A model generated the notes under the pieces. The model had not been told where the DNA came from. It did not search any database and saw only the letters and a list, made by a program, of their open reading frames with translations. From the NCBI RefSeq assembly GCF_025583945.1, contig NZ_JAOEGU010000006.1:62001-126000 (forward strand): a stretch of DNA of 64,000 bases, read 5' to 3'. Source of the stretch: Methylobacter psychrophilus (GTDB lineage: Bacteria > Pseudomonadota > Gammaproteobacteria > Methylococcales > Methylomonadaceae). The stretch's first letter is position 1, and every line of letters starts with the position of its first letter. Positions 35,354-45,144 of this stretch are shown here, piece by piece. The position numbers and the translations under genes were made by a program.

Positions 35354-36322
35354 TTAATTTTTAAGTTCAAGTAAATTAATGATGGCATCGACATGCGCTT
35401 CTGAATCATTAAGCGCCGAGATATACCGATAAGCCGTTCCGCCGGACTCCATAAATATGGATTTATTCTCCATGGCTATTTCTTCCAGTGTTTCAAGGCA
35501 GTCAACAGCAAAGCCGGGGCACACCACATCAACTGTTTTAATACCTTGCCCTGGAAGCTTTTCCAGTGTGTCGACACAATAAGGTTTTAACCATTCTGCC
35601 TTGCCAAAACGGGACTGAAAAACAATCATCCATTCTTGTTCATTAAGACTCAATTTTTCAGCAATTAAATCGGCGGTTTTATGGCACTGATGAAAATAGG
35701 GATCGCCCCATTTAGTCAAAGCTTCTGGCAGCCCGTGAAAAGACATAATCAACAATTCATTTTTTGGCTGTTCACGCCATGCCTGTTCAATGGAATCGGC
35801 AACTGCGGCAATATAATCTTTATCCTGATGGTAATCACTGATAAATTGAAAAGAGGGTAAATGCCGCCATTGATTAAGTTCTTTGACTAAATCATCATAA
35901 ATAGAGGCGGTGGTAGTCGACGAATACTGGGGATATAAAGGCAAGACGATAACATCAGTGATACCGGCTGTTTTAAACGCTCTTAATTGTGTTGCCATAG
36001 AGGGCTCGCCATAACGCATTACATAATTGGTAGCAATACCTTTAGCCTCCAGTTGCTCTGCGACTTTCTCGGTTAACTGCCGGGTCATGTAAGTTAACGG
36101 CGAGCCTTTTTCATGCCATACTTTTTGATAAGCTTTTGCAGACCGGCTCGGTCGAAATGGCAATACAAAAAAATTTAGTATCATCCACCACAGCGGGCGA
36201 GGCAAATTAACGACACGTGGATCCCACAAAAAATCCGCCAAAAAACGTCTGACTGCACGCGTTGTCGGTGCCGTTGGCGAACCTAGATTAGCCAGTAATA
36301 CACCTGTTTTTTTAGTAGCCAT
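35354..36322 (-). CDS. hemH: ferrochelatase HemH
   Basis: A 322-residue ferrochelatase inserting Fe2+ into protoporphyrin IX. Visible are GVLLANLGSPTAPTTRAVRRFL at the N-terminus, the catalytic His in MSFHGLPEA (about residue 195), QSRFGKAEWLKPY, and the C-terminal CPGFAVDCLETLEEI. The ATG at 36322 is used; a TTG six bases upstream is less likely. It begins seven bases after the folE stop codon, suggesting co-transcription. Confidence 0.96.
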   Translation of the reverse strand: MATKKTGVLLANLGSPTAPTTRAVRRFLADFLWDPRVVNLPRPLWWMILNFFVLPFRPSRSAKAYQKVWHEKGSPLTYMTRQLTEKVAEQLEAKGIATNYVMRYGEPSMATQLRAFKTAGITDVIVLPLYPQYSSTTTASIYDDLVKELNQWRHLPSFQFISDYHQDKDYIAAVADSIEQAWREQPKNELLIMSFHGLPEALTKWGDPYFHQCHKTADLIAEKLSLNEQEWMIVFQSRFGKAEWLKPYCVDTLEKLPGQGIKTVDVVCPGFAVDCLETLEEIAMENKSIFMESGGTAYRYISALNDSEAHVDAIINLLELKN

Positions 36323-36329
36323 AAACAAC

Positions 36330-36887
36330 CTATCTGCTAATCAAATTTAAAAACTCTGAGCGCGTGCTAATTTCTTTACGAAAAATACCGGTCATCACTG
36401 ACGTAGTCATTACCGAATTTTGCTTTTCAACACCTCGCATCATCATACATAAATGCTTGGCCTCAATAACCACGGCTACGCCTCTGGCACCGGTTGAAAG
36501 CTCAATCGCATCGGCAATTTGTTTGGTCAGTTTTTCCTGAATTTGTAAACGCCGTGCATACATATCAATGATACGAGCTACTTTGGATAACCCCAGCACT
36601 TTACCCTGAGGTAAATAACCTACATGACATTTACCAATAAACGGCAATAAATGATGTTCACATAACGAGTATAATTCGATATCCTTAACAATAACCATGT
36701 CTTCGGTATCGGCAGAAAAAATAGCGCCATTAAGCACTTCTTCCAAGGTCTTATCGTAACCGTTATTGAGGAATTTGAATGCTTTGGCCGCGCGTTTTGG
36801 TGTATCAATCAGACCCTCACGTCCCAAATCCTCACCGACCGCTTCAATAATTCTGGCGAAATGTTCTTCCATGCTTTTCAGTCTCAC
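36330..36887 (-). CDS. folE: GTP cyclohydrolase I FolE
   Basis: A 185-residue GTP cyclohydrolase I, first enzyme of folate and pterin synthesis. The zinc ligands are visible in LCEHHLLPF and HLCMMMRGV, along with [23 protein letters not shown]. Normal length. It probably heads a folE-hemH transcript. Methylotrophs need much tetrahydrofolate and tetrahydromethanopterin, although this enzyme is general. Confidence 0.96.
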   Translation of the reverse strand: MRLKSMEEHFARIIEAVGEDLGREGLIDTPKRAAKAFKFLNNGYDKTLEEVLNGAIFSADTEDMVIVKDIELYSLCEHHLLPFIGKCHVGYLPQGKVLGLSKVARIIDMYARRLQIQEKLTKQIADAIELSTGARGVAVVIEAKHLCMMMRGVEKQNSVMTTSVMTGIFRKEISTRSEFLNLISR

Positions 36888-36997
36888 TTAATAAAAAATA
36901 GCTCGAAGTATAGCACTACCTTTTATATTACCGCCAGAATTTGAACAGTCTGAAATTTTTACAAAAAAGTATTTTTTGCCCTTACCAGCTGTATAAC

Positions 36998-37990
36998 TCA
37001 TTGCTCAGTAAACTTTAAGGCTTCCAGTATGACCTTTTCATCCGCACCTGGCTGACTGACATTTTCACTGATAGCTCTGCGCCAACCTCTGGCCCCGGGT
37101 TCGCCGTGAAAAAGCCCTAAAATATGCCGGGAGACACTATTTAAGCGCACATCATTTTTAAGCTGTTCCTGAATATAAGGAATTAAAGCAGCAACAATCG
37201 CTTGACGTGAAAGCGGTTCGCTATCAGCACCAAAAAAACGCCTGTCAACATCAGCTAACATATAAGGATTATGATAAGCCTCTCGCCCCATCATGACGCC
37301 ATCAACATTTTTCAGCATTTCCTCGGCCTGATCCAATGACGTAATACCGCCATTAATAATAATCTCCAGCTGCGGGAAATCTTTTTTCAATTGGAAGACT
37401 AAATCATAACGTAATGGTGGTACATCACGATTTTGTTTGGGCGACAAACCGCTTAACCAGGCTTTTCTGGCATGAACGATAAACGTTTTGCAACCGGCAC
37501 TGGCAATGGTAGCCACAAAATTCACCAACTCCTCGTAAGAATCCCGATTATCAATACCAATTCTTGATTTAATAGTCACCGGAATAGCAACCGCGTCAGT
37601 CATTGCTGCGACACATTCAGCAACCAGTATCGGATCAGCCATTAAACAGGCACCAAAACGGCCATTCTGAACCCGGTCACTGGGACAACCTACATTCAAA
37701 TTGACTTCCGTATAACCATAGTCTTCAACCATCTTGGCACAAATTGCCAAATCGTGTGGATTACTGCCGCCCAACTGAAAAGCCAGAGGATTTTCAACAG
37801 CATTGAACTGTAAAAATCGATGATGATCGCCATGAATTAATGCGCCTGTTGTCACCATCTCGGTATAAAGCATGGCGTGTTGTGAAATCAACCGATGAAA
37901 AAAACGGCAGCGGCTATCTGTCCAATCGAGCATGGGGGCAACACAGAATTTTCTGCTTGGGACTTTGTTATTACTTACAATGTTATTCAT
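36998..37990 (-). CDS. dusA: tRNA-dihydrouridine synthase A
   Basis: A 330-residue FMN enzyme reducing uridines of the tRNA D-loop (positions 20/20a). The N-terminus CVAPMLDWTDSRCRFFHRL, the catalytic Cys segment NVGCPSDRVQNGRFGACLM, and INGGITSLDQAEEML with GVMMGREAYHNPY identify DusA rather than DusB or DusC. It is encoded alone, upstream of folE on the same strand after about 110 bases. Confidence 0.95.
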   Translation of the reverse strand: MNNIVSNNKVPSRKFCVAPMLDWTDSRCRFFHRLISQHAMLYTEMVTTGALIHGDHHRFLQFNAVENPLAFQLGGSNPHDLAICAKMVEDYGYTEVNLNVGCPSDRVQNGRFGACLMADPILVAECVAAMTDAVAIPVTIKSRIGIDNRDSYEELVNFVATIASAGCKTFIVHARKAWLSGLSPKQNRDVPPLRYDLVFQLKKDFPQLEIIINGGITSLDQAEEMLKNVDGVMMGREAYHNPYMLADVDRRFFGADSEPLSRQAIVAALIPYIQEQLKNDVRLNSVSRHILGLFHGEPGARGWRRAISENVSQPGADEKVILEALKFTEQ

Positions 37991-38162
37991 TTGATTTGTT
38001 CATTTAACAGGTTCGATGGTCATACAGGTTTTTTGAAGTATTTGATACTGTAACCAGCGGTAAAAGCAAGGTATGAGTTGGTTAAGATTTAGAAAATCTG
38101 CTGTCTATTCAGATAATGTCTGTTCGCCAGGCTTACCTATGGTTAAGCCTTTCTGTAAACAG

Positions 38163-38576
38163 CTATATTTTTAACTGCTTTTTAACCAGAGCCATATTAT
38201 CGGTAATTTGCTGCCTTGAATAAGGAACGGCGGCAAACTTTCCCCATATTGGCGCTGGCCAAGCAATATCTGTCTGATAGCGAACGACATGATGAATATG
38301 CAACTGCGGAACCAGATTACCTATTGCGGCAATATTCATTTTATCGGCGTTATAAAGTAGCGCCAGATTTTCTGCAAGCATGCTGGATTCTTCAATCAGC
38401 ATGTTTCGCTCCAATTTACTGAGCTGATAAACTTCCTTTATACCGATTTTTTCCGGCACCAGGATGAACCAGGGATACTGGCTATCATTCATCATCAATA
38501 ATTGGCATAACTCAAAGCGGCCAATAGCGATGCAATCTTGCTTCAAGCGAGGATGTAACTCAAATAGTGTCGTCAT
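38163..38576 (-). CDS. HIT family protein
   Basis: A 137-residue HIT-fold protein of the gammaproteobacterial subgroup in which the first His of the triad is Gln (PQLHIHHVVRY), followed by WPAPIWG. These are likely nucleotide hydrolases or nucleotidyl transferases with unknown substrate. The ATG at 38576 is preferred to a TTG at 38600. It is divergent from the His-rich membrane protein gene. Confidence 0.88.
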   Translation of the reverse strand: MTTLFELHPRLKQDCIAIGRFELCQLLMMNDSQYPWFILVPEKIGIKEVYQLSKLERNMLIEESSMLAENLALLYNADKMNIAAIGNLVPQLHIHHVVRYQTDIAWPAPIWGKFAAVPYSRQQITDNMALVKKQLKI

Positions 38577-38686
38577 GTTATTTTCTAAAAGTAAAAGCAA
38601 AGCTTGAAAGCCTCTTGTTAATCAGTGTACTTTACTTCTGCTTTAAACCATAAGCACCATAACAATAATAACCAAGGGGGATTTGT

Positions 38687-39733
38687 ATGTCTGCACATAT
38701 CATTACTGCTCAAGATTTACCTGATGAGCGTAAATTAACCGTCTCATTCAGGTTATTGCTCGGGCTGTATGCAATTATCCCACTGTGCCTGATCCTGCAA
38801 CTGGCTGATGGCTGGTTTTGGCACGGATTTTTAAGAGAAAATTTACCCAGCAAACCTAGCCATTTTTTATTGTTCCAAATTCTGTTCGGCACCCCCCATA
38901 TTCTGGCCAGCACTATTGTATTAGTCAGCAACACTGACTATCTACGGTTTTATCGACGCAATCTAATCGCAGTAACCACTGCAATTGCGATTATCTTTGG
39001 CGTAGGTAGTTTATTTATTCCTTATCAGGTTTTTTATGTACTGGTTGCCGCCTGGACCGTATATCATGTACTTAAACAACAACATGGCGTAGCGCGTGGT
39101 GTTTGTCGCTTGCCCGCATGGGCATTTTATCTGTTATTATGGCTAAGCGTGGGCGCAGGGCTTTTTGTTTACATCGGTATTTTTCTTAAAAACAGCCTGG
39201 ATGCGCAGCAAACAGAATGGCTTAAACAAATTGCCGGTTTATTATGTACAGCACTGGTGTTAAGTGCCCTTTATTGTCAACGCCATGTCACGACAGTATT
39301 TGGCAAGTGGTTTTTATGGTCCAATATCTTGCTGGTATTAAGTAGTTTTTATCTTTATCTTCAACAGTATTATTTACTGGCAATTTTGGTGCCCCGATTG
39401 GTGCATGATGCAACAGCCTATATTTTTTATGTGACACATGATTACAATAAGCATCACCAGCATCCACAGAATTTTCTTTATCGCTACGCCGCACGTTGTA
39501 ATGTGCATATTTTTATTGTGCTGCCCGTCTGCTCATTAGTCCTGGCATTTTTTTTGCAGGCTTATGGCGACAACATCGTTAGCGTATTAACCGAATTCTT
39601 TTTTGGTGTCGAAATTCGCAAAGCCATTACTTTAGGATTACTGGGGTATCTCGCTTTAATGCACTACTACACGGAAGCTATAACATGGAAAGGTGATTCA
39701 CCTTATCGGCAGTTTATTGCCTTTTCAAAGTAA
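38687..39733 (+). CDS. histidine-rich multi-pass membrane protein, unknown
   Basis: A 348-residue integral membrane protein with about nine hydrophobic segments. Conserved-looking His clusters at membrane edges stand out: TPHILAS, AAWTVYHVLKQQHGVA, LVHDATAYIFYVTHDYNKHH, and LMHYYTEAITWKGD near the C-terminus. Such spacing is reminiscent of membrane di-metal enzymes (desaturase, hydroxylase or Brp/Blh-type), but no family signature is certain. A strong AGGGGG-like site precedes the ATG. A short hairpin (TAGTCCG/CGGACTA, 39741-39767) follows the stop. Confidence 0.75.
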   Translation: MSAHIITAQDLPDERKLTVSFRLLLGLYAIIPLCLILQLADGWFWHGFLRENLPSKPSHFLLFQILFGTPHILASTIVLVSNTDYLRFYRRNLIAVTTAIAIIFGVGSLFIPYQVFYVLVAAWTVYHVLKQQHGVARGVCRLPAWAFYLLLWLSVGAGLFVYIGIFLKNSLDAQQTEWLKQIAGLLCTALVLSALYCQRHVTTVFGKWFLWSNILLVLSSFYLYLQQYYLLAILVPRLVHDATAYIFYVTHDYNKHHQHPQNFLYRYAARCNVHIFIVLPVCSLVLAFFLQAYGDNIVSVLTEFFFGVEIRKAITLGLLGYLALMHYYTEAITWKGDSPYRQFIAFSK

Positions 39734-40008
39734 ATAAAAGTAGTCCGTAAGTCAAATCACCGGACTAATGGTTTGAAATTTGGTTTTGAACAAGAGCCTT
39801 ATTCGTAACCATATCTCGAGGTTATTACATCAACTAATGATTCTGGAAAAATCCGGCCGGATAGGATGCCAAGCGTATTATCCGCGCTTTTTTTCTAAAA
39901 ATCCTCAACATGGAACAATTCATGCTTACACTATTACATACAGCTTACTAAATCAAAGCTATTATTAAAAATAAGCCAAACCAACCATCGGGCAATAGGA
40001 AAAAAACT

Positions 40009-43000
40009 ATGACCATTCGCGTCGCCATTCGTCACAAAACAATATACAACTTCGATAGACCGGTATCCTTGTCCCCGCATGTGTTTCGATTACGTCCGGC
40101 AGTACATTGTCGAACTCCTATCAAAGCTTATACCTTGCGTATTGAGCCCAAAAATCATTTTATTAATTGGCAACAAGATCCTTTTGGTAACATTGTTGCC
40201 CGCGTGGTATTTCCTGATAAATGCCAACAACTTACTGTTGAGGTTGAAGTTGTTGCCGATATGACCGTGATAAATCCCTTTGATTTTTTTGTTGAAGATT
40301 ATGCCGAAAACTATCCGTTTACTTACGACGCACTAACACTTAAAGAACTGCAACCCTATCTGGAAACCACTGAAAACGGCCCGTTATTAATACAATGGGT
40401 AAAAGATTTTGATGTCAGCAAGCGCTCTATCAATGATTTTTTAGTCGATATTAATCGCACTGTTTTTGAAGCACTTAGCTATAACATTCGTATGGAAGTC
40501 GGTATCCAAAGCAGCGAAGAAACGCTGGCAATGCGCAGTGGTTCGTGTCGGGATTCCGCGTGGTTATTGGTGCAGATACTTCGTCATCTGGGACTGGCTG
40601 CCCGTTTTGTATCCGGCTATCTGGTGCAACTAACCTCTGATATTAAGTCACTGGACGGCCCTTCAGGTCCCGAACACGACTTCACCGATCTACATGCATG
40701 GACGGAAGTTTTTATACCCGGCGCAGGCTGGATAGGGCTGGATCCTACTTCCGGTTTATTGACGGGCGAGGGCCATATTCCACTGGCGTGTACCCCGGAT
40801 CCTGCCAGCGCTGCACCGGTAACCGGCGGCACTGACAAATGTGAAGTGGAATTTGAATTTAGTAATACGGTAGATCGCCTGCATGAAGACCCTCGGGTGA
40901 CCAAACCTTATACCGAGGAACAGTGGTATCACATTGATGCGCTGGGACAAGCTGTTGATAAACAGTTAATGGAAGACGATGTCCGCCTGACCATGGGAGG
41001 CGAACCTACCTTTGTTTCGGTCGATGATATGGAAGGCGATGAATGGAATACGCACGCAGATGGTGCAAACAAGCGTGAACGTGCACAACAATTGACCATT
41101 CGTCTACGTGATGTCTTTGCAAAGGGGGCAATGTTACATTATGGTCAAGGCAAGTGGTATCCGGGCGAGCCTTTACCGCGTTGGCAATATGGCATTTTCT
41201 GGCGTAAAGATGAGACAGCCATTTGGCGCAATCCTGCCTTGCTTGCCGATATTAACCAAGATTATGGCCATACGGTCAAACATGCGCAAAAATTTATTCA
41301 CCAAATTAGTCAACGTTTGGGCGTTCAATCCCGCTATATCGCCACTGCTTTTGAAGACAGCTTTTATTATCTCTGGCAGGAAGGCACCCTGCCCGAAAAC
41401 CTTGACCCGTCAAAAATTAATTTAAAAGATTCTATTGAACGCAAAACCTTAACCAAAATTCTGGATGCCGGTCTGGATGAACCGGTAGGTTTTACTTTAC
41501 CGATTAAGTGGAATTGGTCTGAACAGTGCTGGAAAAGCGGGCCTTGGGATTTCAGGCGCGGTGCCATGTTTCTGGTTCCGGGCAATTCCCCCATGGGTAT
41601 GCGTTTACCATTAGAAAGTTTGCCTTGGGTTGCCCCTGAAAAACGCGATTCGCAAGAACCCCAAAGTCTGTTTGGAGACTTACCGGAATTGGGCGATTAT
41701 TATGGCGAGGTGACGCGCCGTTACAGTCGTATCGAAGCCAAGAAAAAAGAACATCCGGAGATTATTGAACAGGAACCCGGTGATGATGTAACCATAGAAG
41801 TTGAAGTACCGCATACCGCGCTATGTGTCGAGGCTCGTGAAGGCCGGTTGTATATTTTTATGCCACCGCTAACATTACTGGAACATTATCTGGAACTGGT
41901 CGCCGCCATTGAAGCGACTGCCGACAGCTTGGAGATTCCTATAGTACTGGAAGGTTATGAGCCACCGCGTGATTATCGTATCGAACGATTAATGGTGACT
42001 CCTGACCCTGGCGTTATTGAGGTGAATATTCATCCGTCCAAAACCTGGTCGGAGTTAGTGGAAAAAACCACCATTATTTATGAACAGGCACACCTGACCA
42101 GACTGGGTACCGAAAAATTTATGCAGGATGGTCGTCATACCGGAACCGGCGGCGGCAATCACATTACCATGGGCGCGGAAATGCCGACTGATAGTCCACT
42201 ATTGCGTCGTCCTGATTTATTACGTAGCCTGATTACTTACTGGCAACATCACCCCGGCTTGTCGTATTTATTTTCAGGTATGTTTATCGGCCCCACCAGC
42301 CAAGCTCCGCGCGTTGATGAAGGTCGGGACGAAAAGCTCTATGAACTGGAAATTGCTTTTCAACAAATACCTGAAGGTGAAGTCCCTGAACCTTGGTTGG
42401 TTGACCGTTTGTTGCGCCATTTACTCACTGACATCACCGGTAACACACATCGCTCCGAGTTCTGTATTGATAAACTTTATTCGCCGGACAGCTCAACCGG
42501 CCGACTGGGTATTTTGGAATTGCGTTCTTTTGAAATGCCTCCCCATGCCCAAATGTCACTGGTACAGATCGTCTTACTACGGTCATTAATTGCCTGGTTT
42601 TGGCGCGAACCTTATAAACACGACTTGGTGCGCTGGGGAACTGAATTGCATGACCAATTTATGTTGCCGCATTATGTCCGCGAAGACATGAAGCAAGTCA
42701 CTAAAGACTTGCAACGGGCAGGTTTTGGTTTTGATCTGGAATGGCTGGAACCGTTTTTTGAATTCCGCTTTCCTCGCTATGGCAATACCCTGATTGACGG
42801 CATTGATATGGAATTGCGTTTTGCTATTGAGCCCTGGCATGTCCTGGGCGAGGAAGTCAGTAGCACCGGCACCGCGCGTTATGTCGATTCATCGGTTGAG
42901 CGCATCCAGGTATCGGTCACCGGCTATACTGAAGGGCGCTATGTCATTACTTGTAACAGTCGACGTTTACCCATGCGTAACACCGGACGTAAAGGTGAGT

Positions 43001-43407
43001 TTGTTGCCGGTGTCCGTTATCGGGCCTGGCAACCACCTTCAGCCTTACATCCTACAATAGCGCCACATGTGCCCTTGGTATTTGATGTCATTGATACCTG
43101 GAATGGCCGCTCAGTTGGTGGCTGTAAATATTATGTCGCGCATCCCGGCGGTCGTAGTTATGATGATTTTCCGGTTAACGATTATGCCGCAGAAACCAGA
43201 CGCATGACACGTTTCTGGGACTATGGACATACCCCGGGAGTTATTATCAGACCACCGATTGCGACCACCCGGGTGGCCGCTTCAGATAAACCGTTATTGG
43301 CAAAATTCAGTATTACTGATGCAGCACCAAGAGCCATGGCACCACCTGAGGAAGAATTGAGCACAGAGTATCCTTTTACACTGGATTTACGCCATCGTAA
43401 CCGATAA
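40009..43407 (+). CDS. transglutaminase-like / DUF2126 protein
   Basis: An 1132-residue protein. Residues 1-95 are a transglutaminase N-terminal beta domain; the papain-like transglutaminase core at about 155-260 has the catalytic Cys (SGSCRDSAWLL), His (DLHAWTEVF) and Asp (LDPTSG). The remaining 830 residues are DUF2126 (GEPTFVSVDDMEGDEWN, GRHTGTGGGNHITMGA, SGMFIGPTSQAPRVDEGRD), proposed to have a COOH-NH2 ligase fold related to glutamine synthetase. Such proteins occur with circularly permuted ATP-grasp and alpha-E proteins and the Anbu peptidase, as here; the pathway product is unknown. No signal peptide, so cytosolic. Confidence 0.92.
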   Translation: MTIRVAIRHKTIYNFDRPVSLSPHVFRLRPAVHCRTPIKAYTLRIEPKNHFINWQQDPFGNIVARVVFPDKCQQLTVEVEVVADMTVINPFDFFVEDYAENYPFTYDALTLKELQPYLETTENGPLLIQWVKDFDVSKRSINDFLVDINRTVFEALSYNIRMEVGIQSSEETLAMRSGSCRDSAWLLVQILRHLGLAARFVSGYLVQLTSDIKSLDGPSGPEHDFTDLHAWTEVFIPGAGWIGLDPTSGLLTGEGHIPLACTPDPASAAPVTGGTDKCEVEFEFSNTVDRLHEDPRVTKPYTEEQWYHIDALGQAVDKQLMEDDVRLTMGGEPTFVSVDDMEGDEWNTHADGANKRERAQQLTIRLRDVFAKGAMLHYGQGKWYPGEPLPRWQYGIFWRKDETAIWRNPALLADINQDYGHTVKHAQKFIHQISQRLGVQSRYIATAFEDSFYYLWQEGTLPENLDPSKINLKDSIERKTLTKILDAGLDEPVGFTLPIKWNWSEQCWKSGPWDFRRGAMFLVPGNSPMGMRLPLESLPWVAPEKRDSQEPQSLFGDLPELGDYYGEVTRRYSRIEAKKKEHPEIIEQEPGDDVTIEVEVPHTALCVEAREGRLYIFMPPLTLLEHYLELVAAIEATADSLEIPIVLEGYEPPRDYRIERLMVTPDPGVIEVNIHPSKTWSELVEKTTIIYEQAHLTRLGTEKFMQDGRHTGTGGGNHITMGAEMPTDSPLLRRPDLLRSLITYWQHHPGLSYLFSGMFIGPTSQAPRVDEGRDEKLYELEIAFQQIPEGEVPEPWLVDRLLRHLLTDITGNTHRSEFCIDKLYSPDSSTGRLGILELRSFEMPPHAQMSLVQIVLLRSLIAWFWREPYKHDLVRWGTELHDQFMLPHYVREDMKQVTKDLQRAGFGFDLEWLEPFFEFRFPRYGNTLIDGIDMELRFAIEPWHVLGEEVSSTGTARYVDSSVERIQVSVTGYTEGRYVITCNSRRLPMRNTGRKGEFVAGVRYRAWQPPSALHPTIAPHVPLVFDVIDTWNGRSVGGCKYYVAHPGGRSYDDFPVNDYAAETRRMTRFWDYGHTPGVIIRPPIATTRVAASDKPLLAKFSITDAAPRAMAPPEEELSTEYPFTLDLRHRNR

Positions 43408-43589
43408 TTTTTACCCACCAAAGTGAGTATTATAAGTTGGGTACTACTTTAATTAATACGACTGTTGAAAGGTATTTTGCCCACTAAAATGAAAAATAGT
43501 GGACAATAATTACGGGTATTTTTACCCGCAATGGCTTTGCCAGTATCAAATAACCAGATAACAACACCTTACTATAGAGATATATTTAT
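43408..43589 (+). promoter_or_regulatory. intergenic region before citrate synthase
   Basis: A 182-base region with a small hairpin CGGGTA-TTTT-TACCCG (43513-43528) and an AT-rich stretch with TATAGAG just before the gltA ATG, a possible -10 region. The spacing suggests gltA has its own promoter. Confidence 0.35.
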
Positions 43590-44894
43590 ATGAGCGATAG
43601 ATTAAAACTGCTAACTCCGGCAACCTTGATACTGGAAGATAAAAGTTATTCATTACCAACGTACATCGGTGTTGAAGGTGAAAAAGCCATTGATATTACC
43701 AAGTTACGTGGCCAAACCGGCTATGTGACACTGGATGACGGCTACGGTAACACCGGTGCCTGTGAAAGTGCTATCACTTATATTGATGGTGAAAAAGGTA
43801 TACTTCGTTATCGTGGCTACCCAATAGAAGAATTGGCTGAACATTCGCGATTTGTCGAAGTTGCTTATTTGTTGCTCTATGGTGAATTGCCAAGCAGTGA
43901 TCAATTACTGACCTTTTCAACCCGTCTTAATGAGTCGTCTATTATTCATGAAGATATGCATCATTTTTTCAACGGCTTCCCGCGTGGATCTCATCCCATG
44001 GGAATTCTTACCACGATGGTCGCCTCCTTATCCACTTTTTATCCGGTGCCCGATGAGCTGGATGAAGCGACAGAAATACAAATTGTTGCCAACCTGGTTT
44101 CTCAGGTACGTACCATCGCTGCATTTTCTTATAAAAAATCAATCGGTGAACCGCTGGTTTATCCTTCCATCAAGTACAAATACGCCAGTAATTTTATGAA
44201 CATGATGTTCTCGTCACCAGTACGTGATTATCAACTGGATCCTGACATTGTTCGTGCCATTGATATGCTGCTGATACTGCATGCAGATCATGAGCAAAAT
44301 TGCAGTACTTCGTCGGTACGCACCGCAGGCTCCAGCATGGCTAATGTGTATGCCGTCATTACTGCGGGTATTGCTGCACTATGGGGGCCACGTCATGGCG
44401 GAGCCAATCAGGAAGTGATTAAAATGCTGGAACAAATACACGCAGAAGGGGGTGACGGAACCGAATTTATTAATCAGGCAAAAGACAAAAATTCATCCAG
44501 TCGGCTAATGGGCTTTGGCCATCGTGTTTATAAGAATTTTGATCCTCGTGCCCAAGTATTAAAACAGCATTGTGACAAGTTACTTAACAAACCGGGTATC
44601 AATGATCCACTACTGGATATTGCCCGACGAATTGAAGAAATTGCCCTGAAAGATGACTATTTTATTTCCCGAAATTTGTATCCCAATGTAGATTTTTACT
44701 CGGGTTTAATACTACGCGCGGCAGGAATACCTACCAATATGTTTACTGTTTTATTTGCTATTGGCCGTATGCCCGGATGGTTGGCACATTGGCGTGAAAT
44801 GATCCATGGTGAAAAAGTGACTATTTATCGTCCCCGTCAAATATATACCGGCGAGACATTACGCCACTATCAGGATATTAAGCAAAGATCTTAA
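43590..44894 (+). CDS. gltA: citrate synthase
   Basis: A 434-residue type II (hexameric, NADH-sensitive) citrate synthase. Active-site segments visible are SSMANVYAVITAGIAALWGPRHGGANQ (His), GFGHRVYKNFDPRA (His) and NVDFYSGLI (Asp), with the Gram-negative N-terminal domain (YSLPTYIGVEGEKAIDI, GYVTLDDGYGNTGACES). It condenses acetyl-CoA with oxaloacetate. It stands between two genes of the Anbu-associated locus but with long gaps on both sides (182 and 250 bases), so it may simply be interposed. Confidence 0.96.
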   Translation: MSDRLKLLTPATLILEDKSYSLPTYIGVEGEKAIDITKLRGQTGYVTLDDGYGNTGACESAITYIDGEKGILRYRGYPIEELAEHSRFVEVAYLLLYGELPSSDQLLTFSTRLNESSIIHEDMHHFFNGFPRGSHPMGILTTMVASLSTFYPVPDELDEATEIQIVANLVSQVRTIAAFSYKKSIGEPLVYPSIKYKYASNFMNMMFSSPVRDYQLDPDIVRAIDMLLILHADHEQNCSTSSVRTAGSSMANVYAVITAGIAALWGPRHGGANQEVIKMLEQIHAEGGDGTEFINQAKDKNSSSRLMGFGHRVYKNFDPRAQVLKQHCDKLLNKPGINDPLLDIARRIEEIALKDDYFISRNLYPNVDFYSGLILRAAGIPTNMFTVLFAIGRMPGWLAHWREMIHGEKVTIYRPRQIYTGETLRHYQDIKQRS

Positions 44895-45144
44895 GCGATG
44901 CCCTGCGCCACTTGGGACTATTAATTTCTGGATATCACCTTAACCGTATTTTTGTATGGAACCCTGAATTAATTAAACCCACAAAACGGGCCGCGTAAGC
45001 TTTGGCTTTCAGGGCGAACACGGCAGGCATTACAGAAAATTAATGTACTTTAATCAACGAGGACTCTGTACCCATACGACTTTTTACCTACCAGCTCTCT
45101 ATAAAATTGTCAGGCCGACCATGAATAAACATAAGGAATAATCA

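Noticed and set aside
39780-39968. 62-codon frame between the membrane protein and DUF2126 genes
   Set aside because: No ribosome-binding site and no coding character; the region more probably holds the promoter of the 40009 gene.
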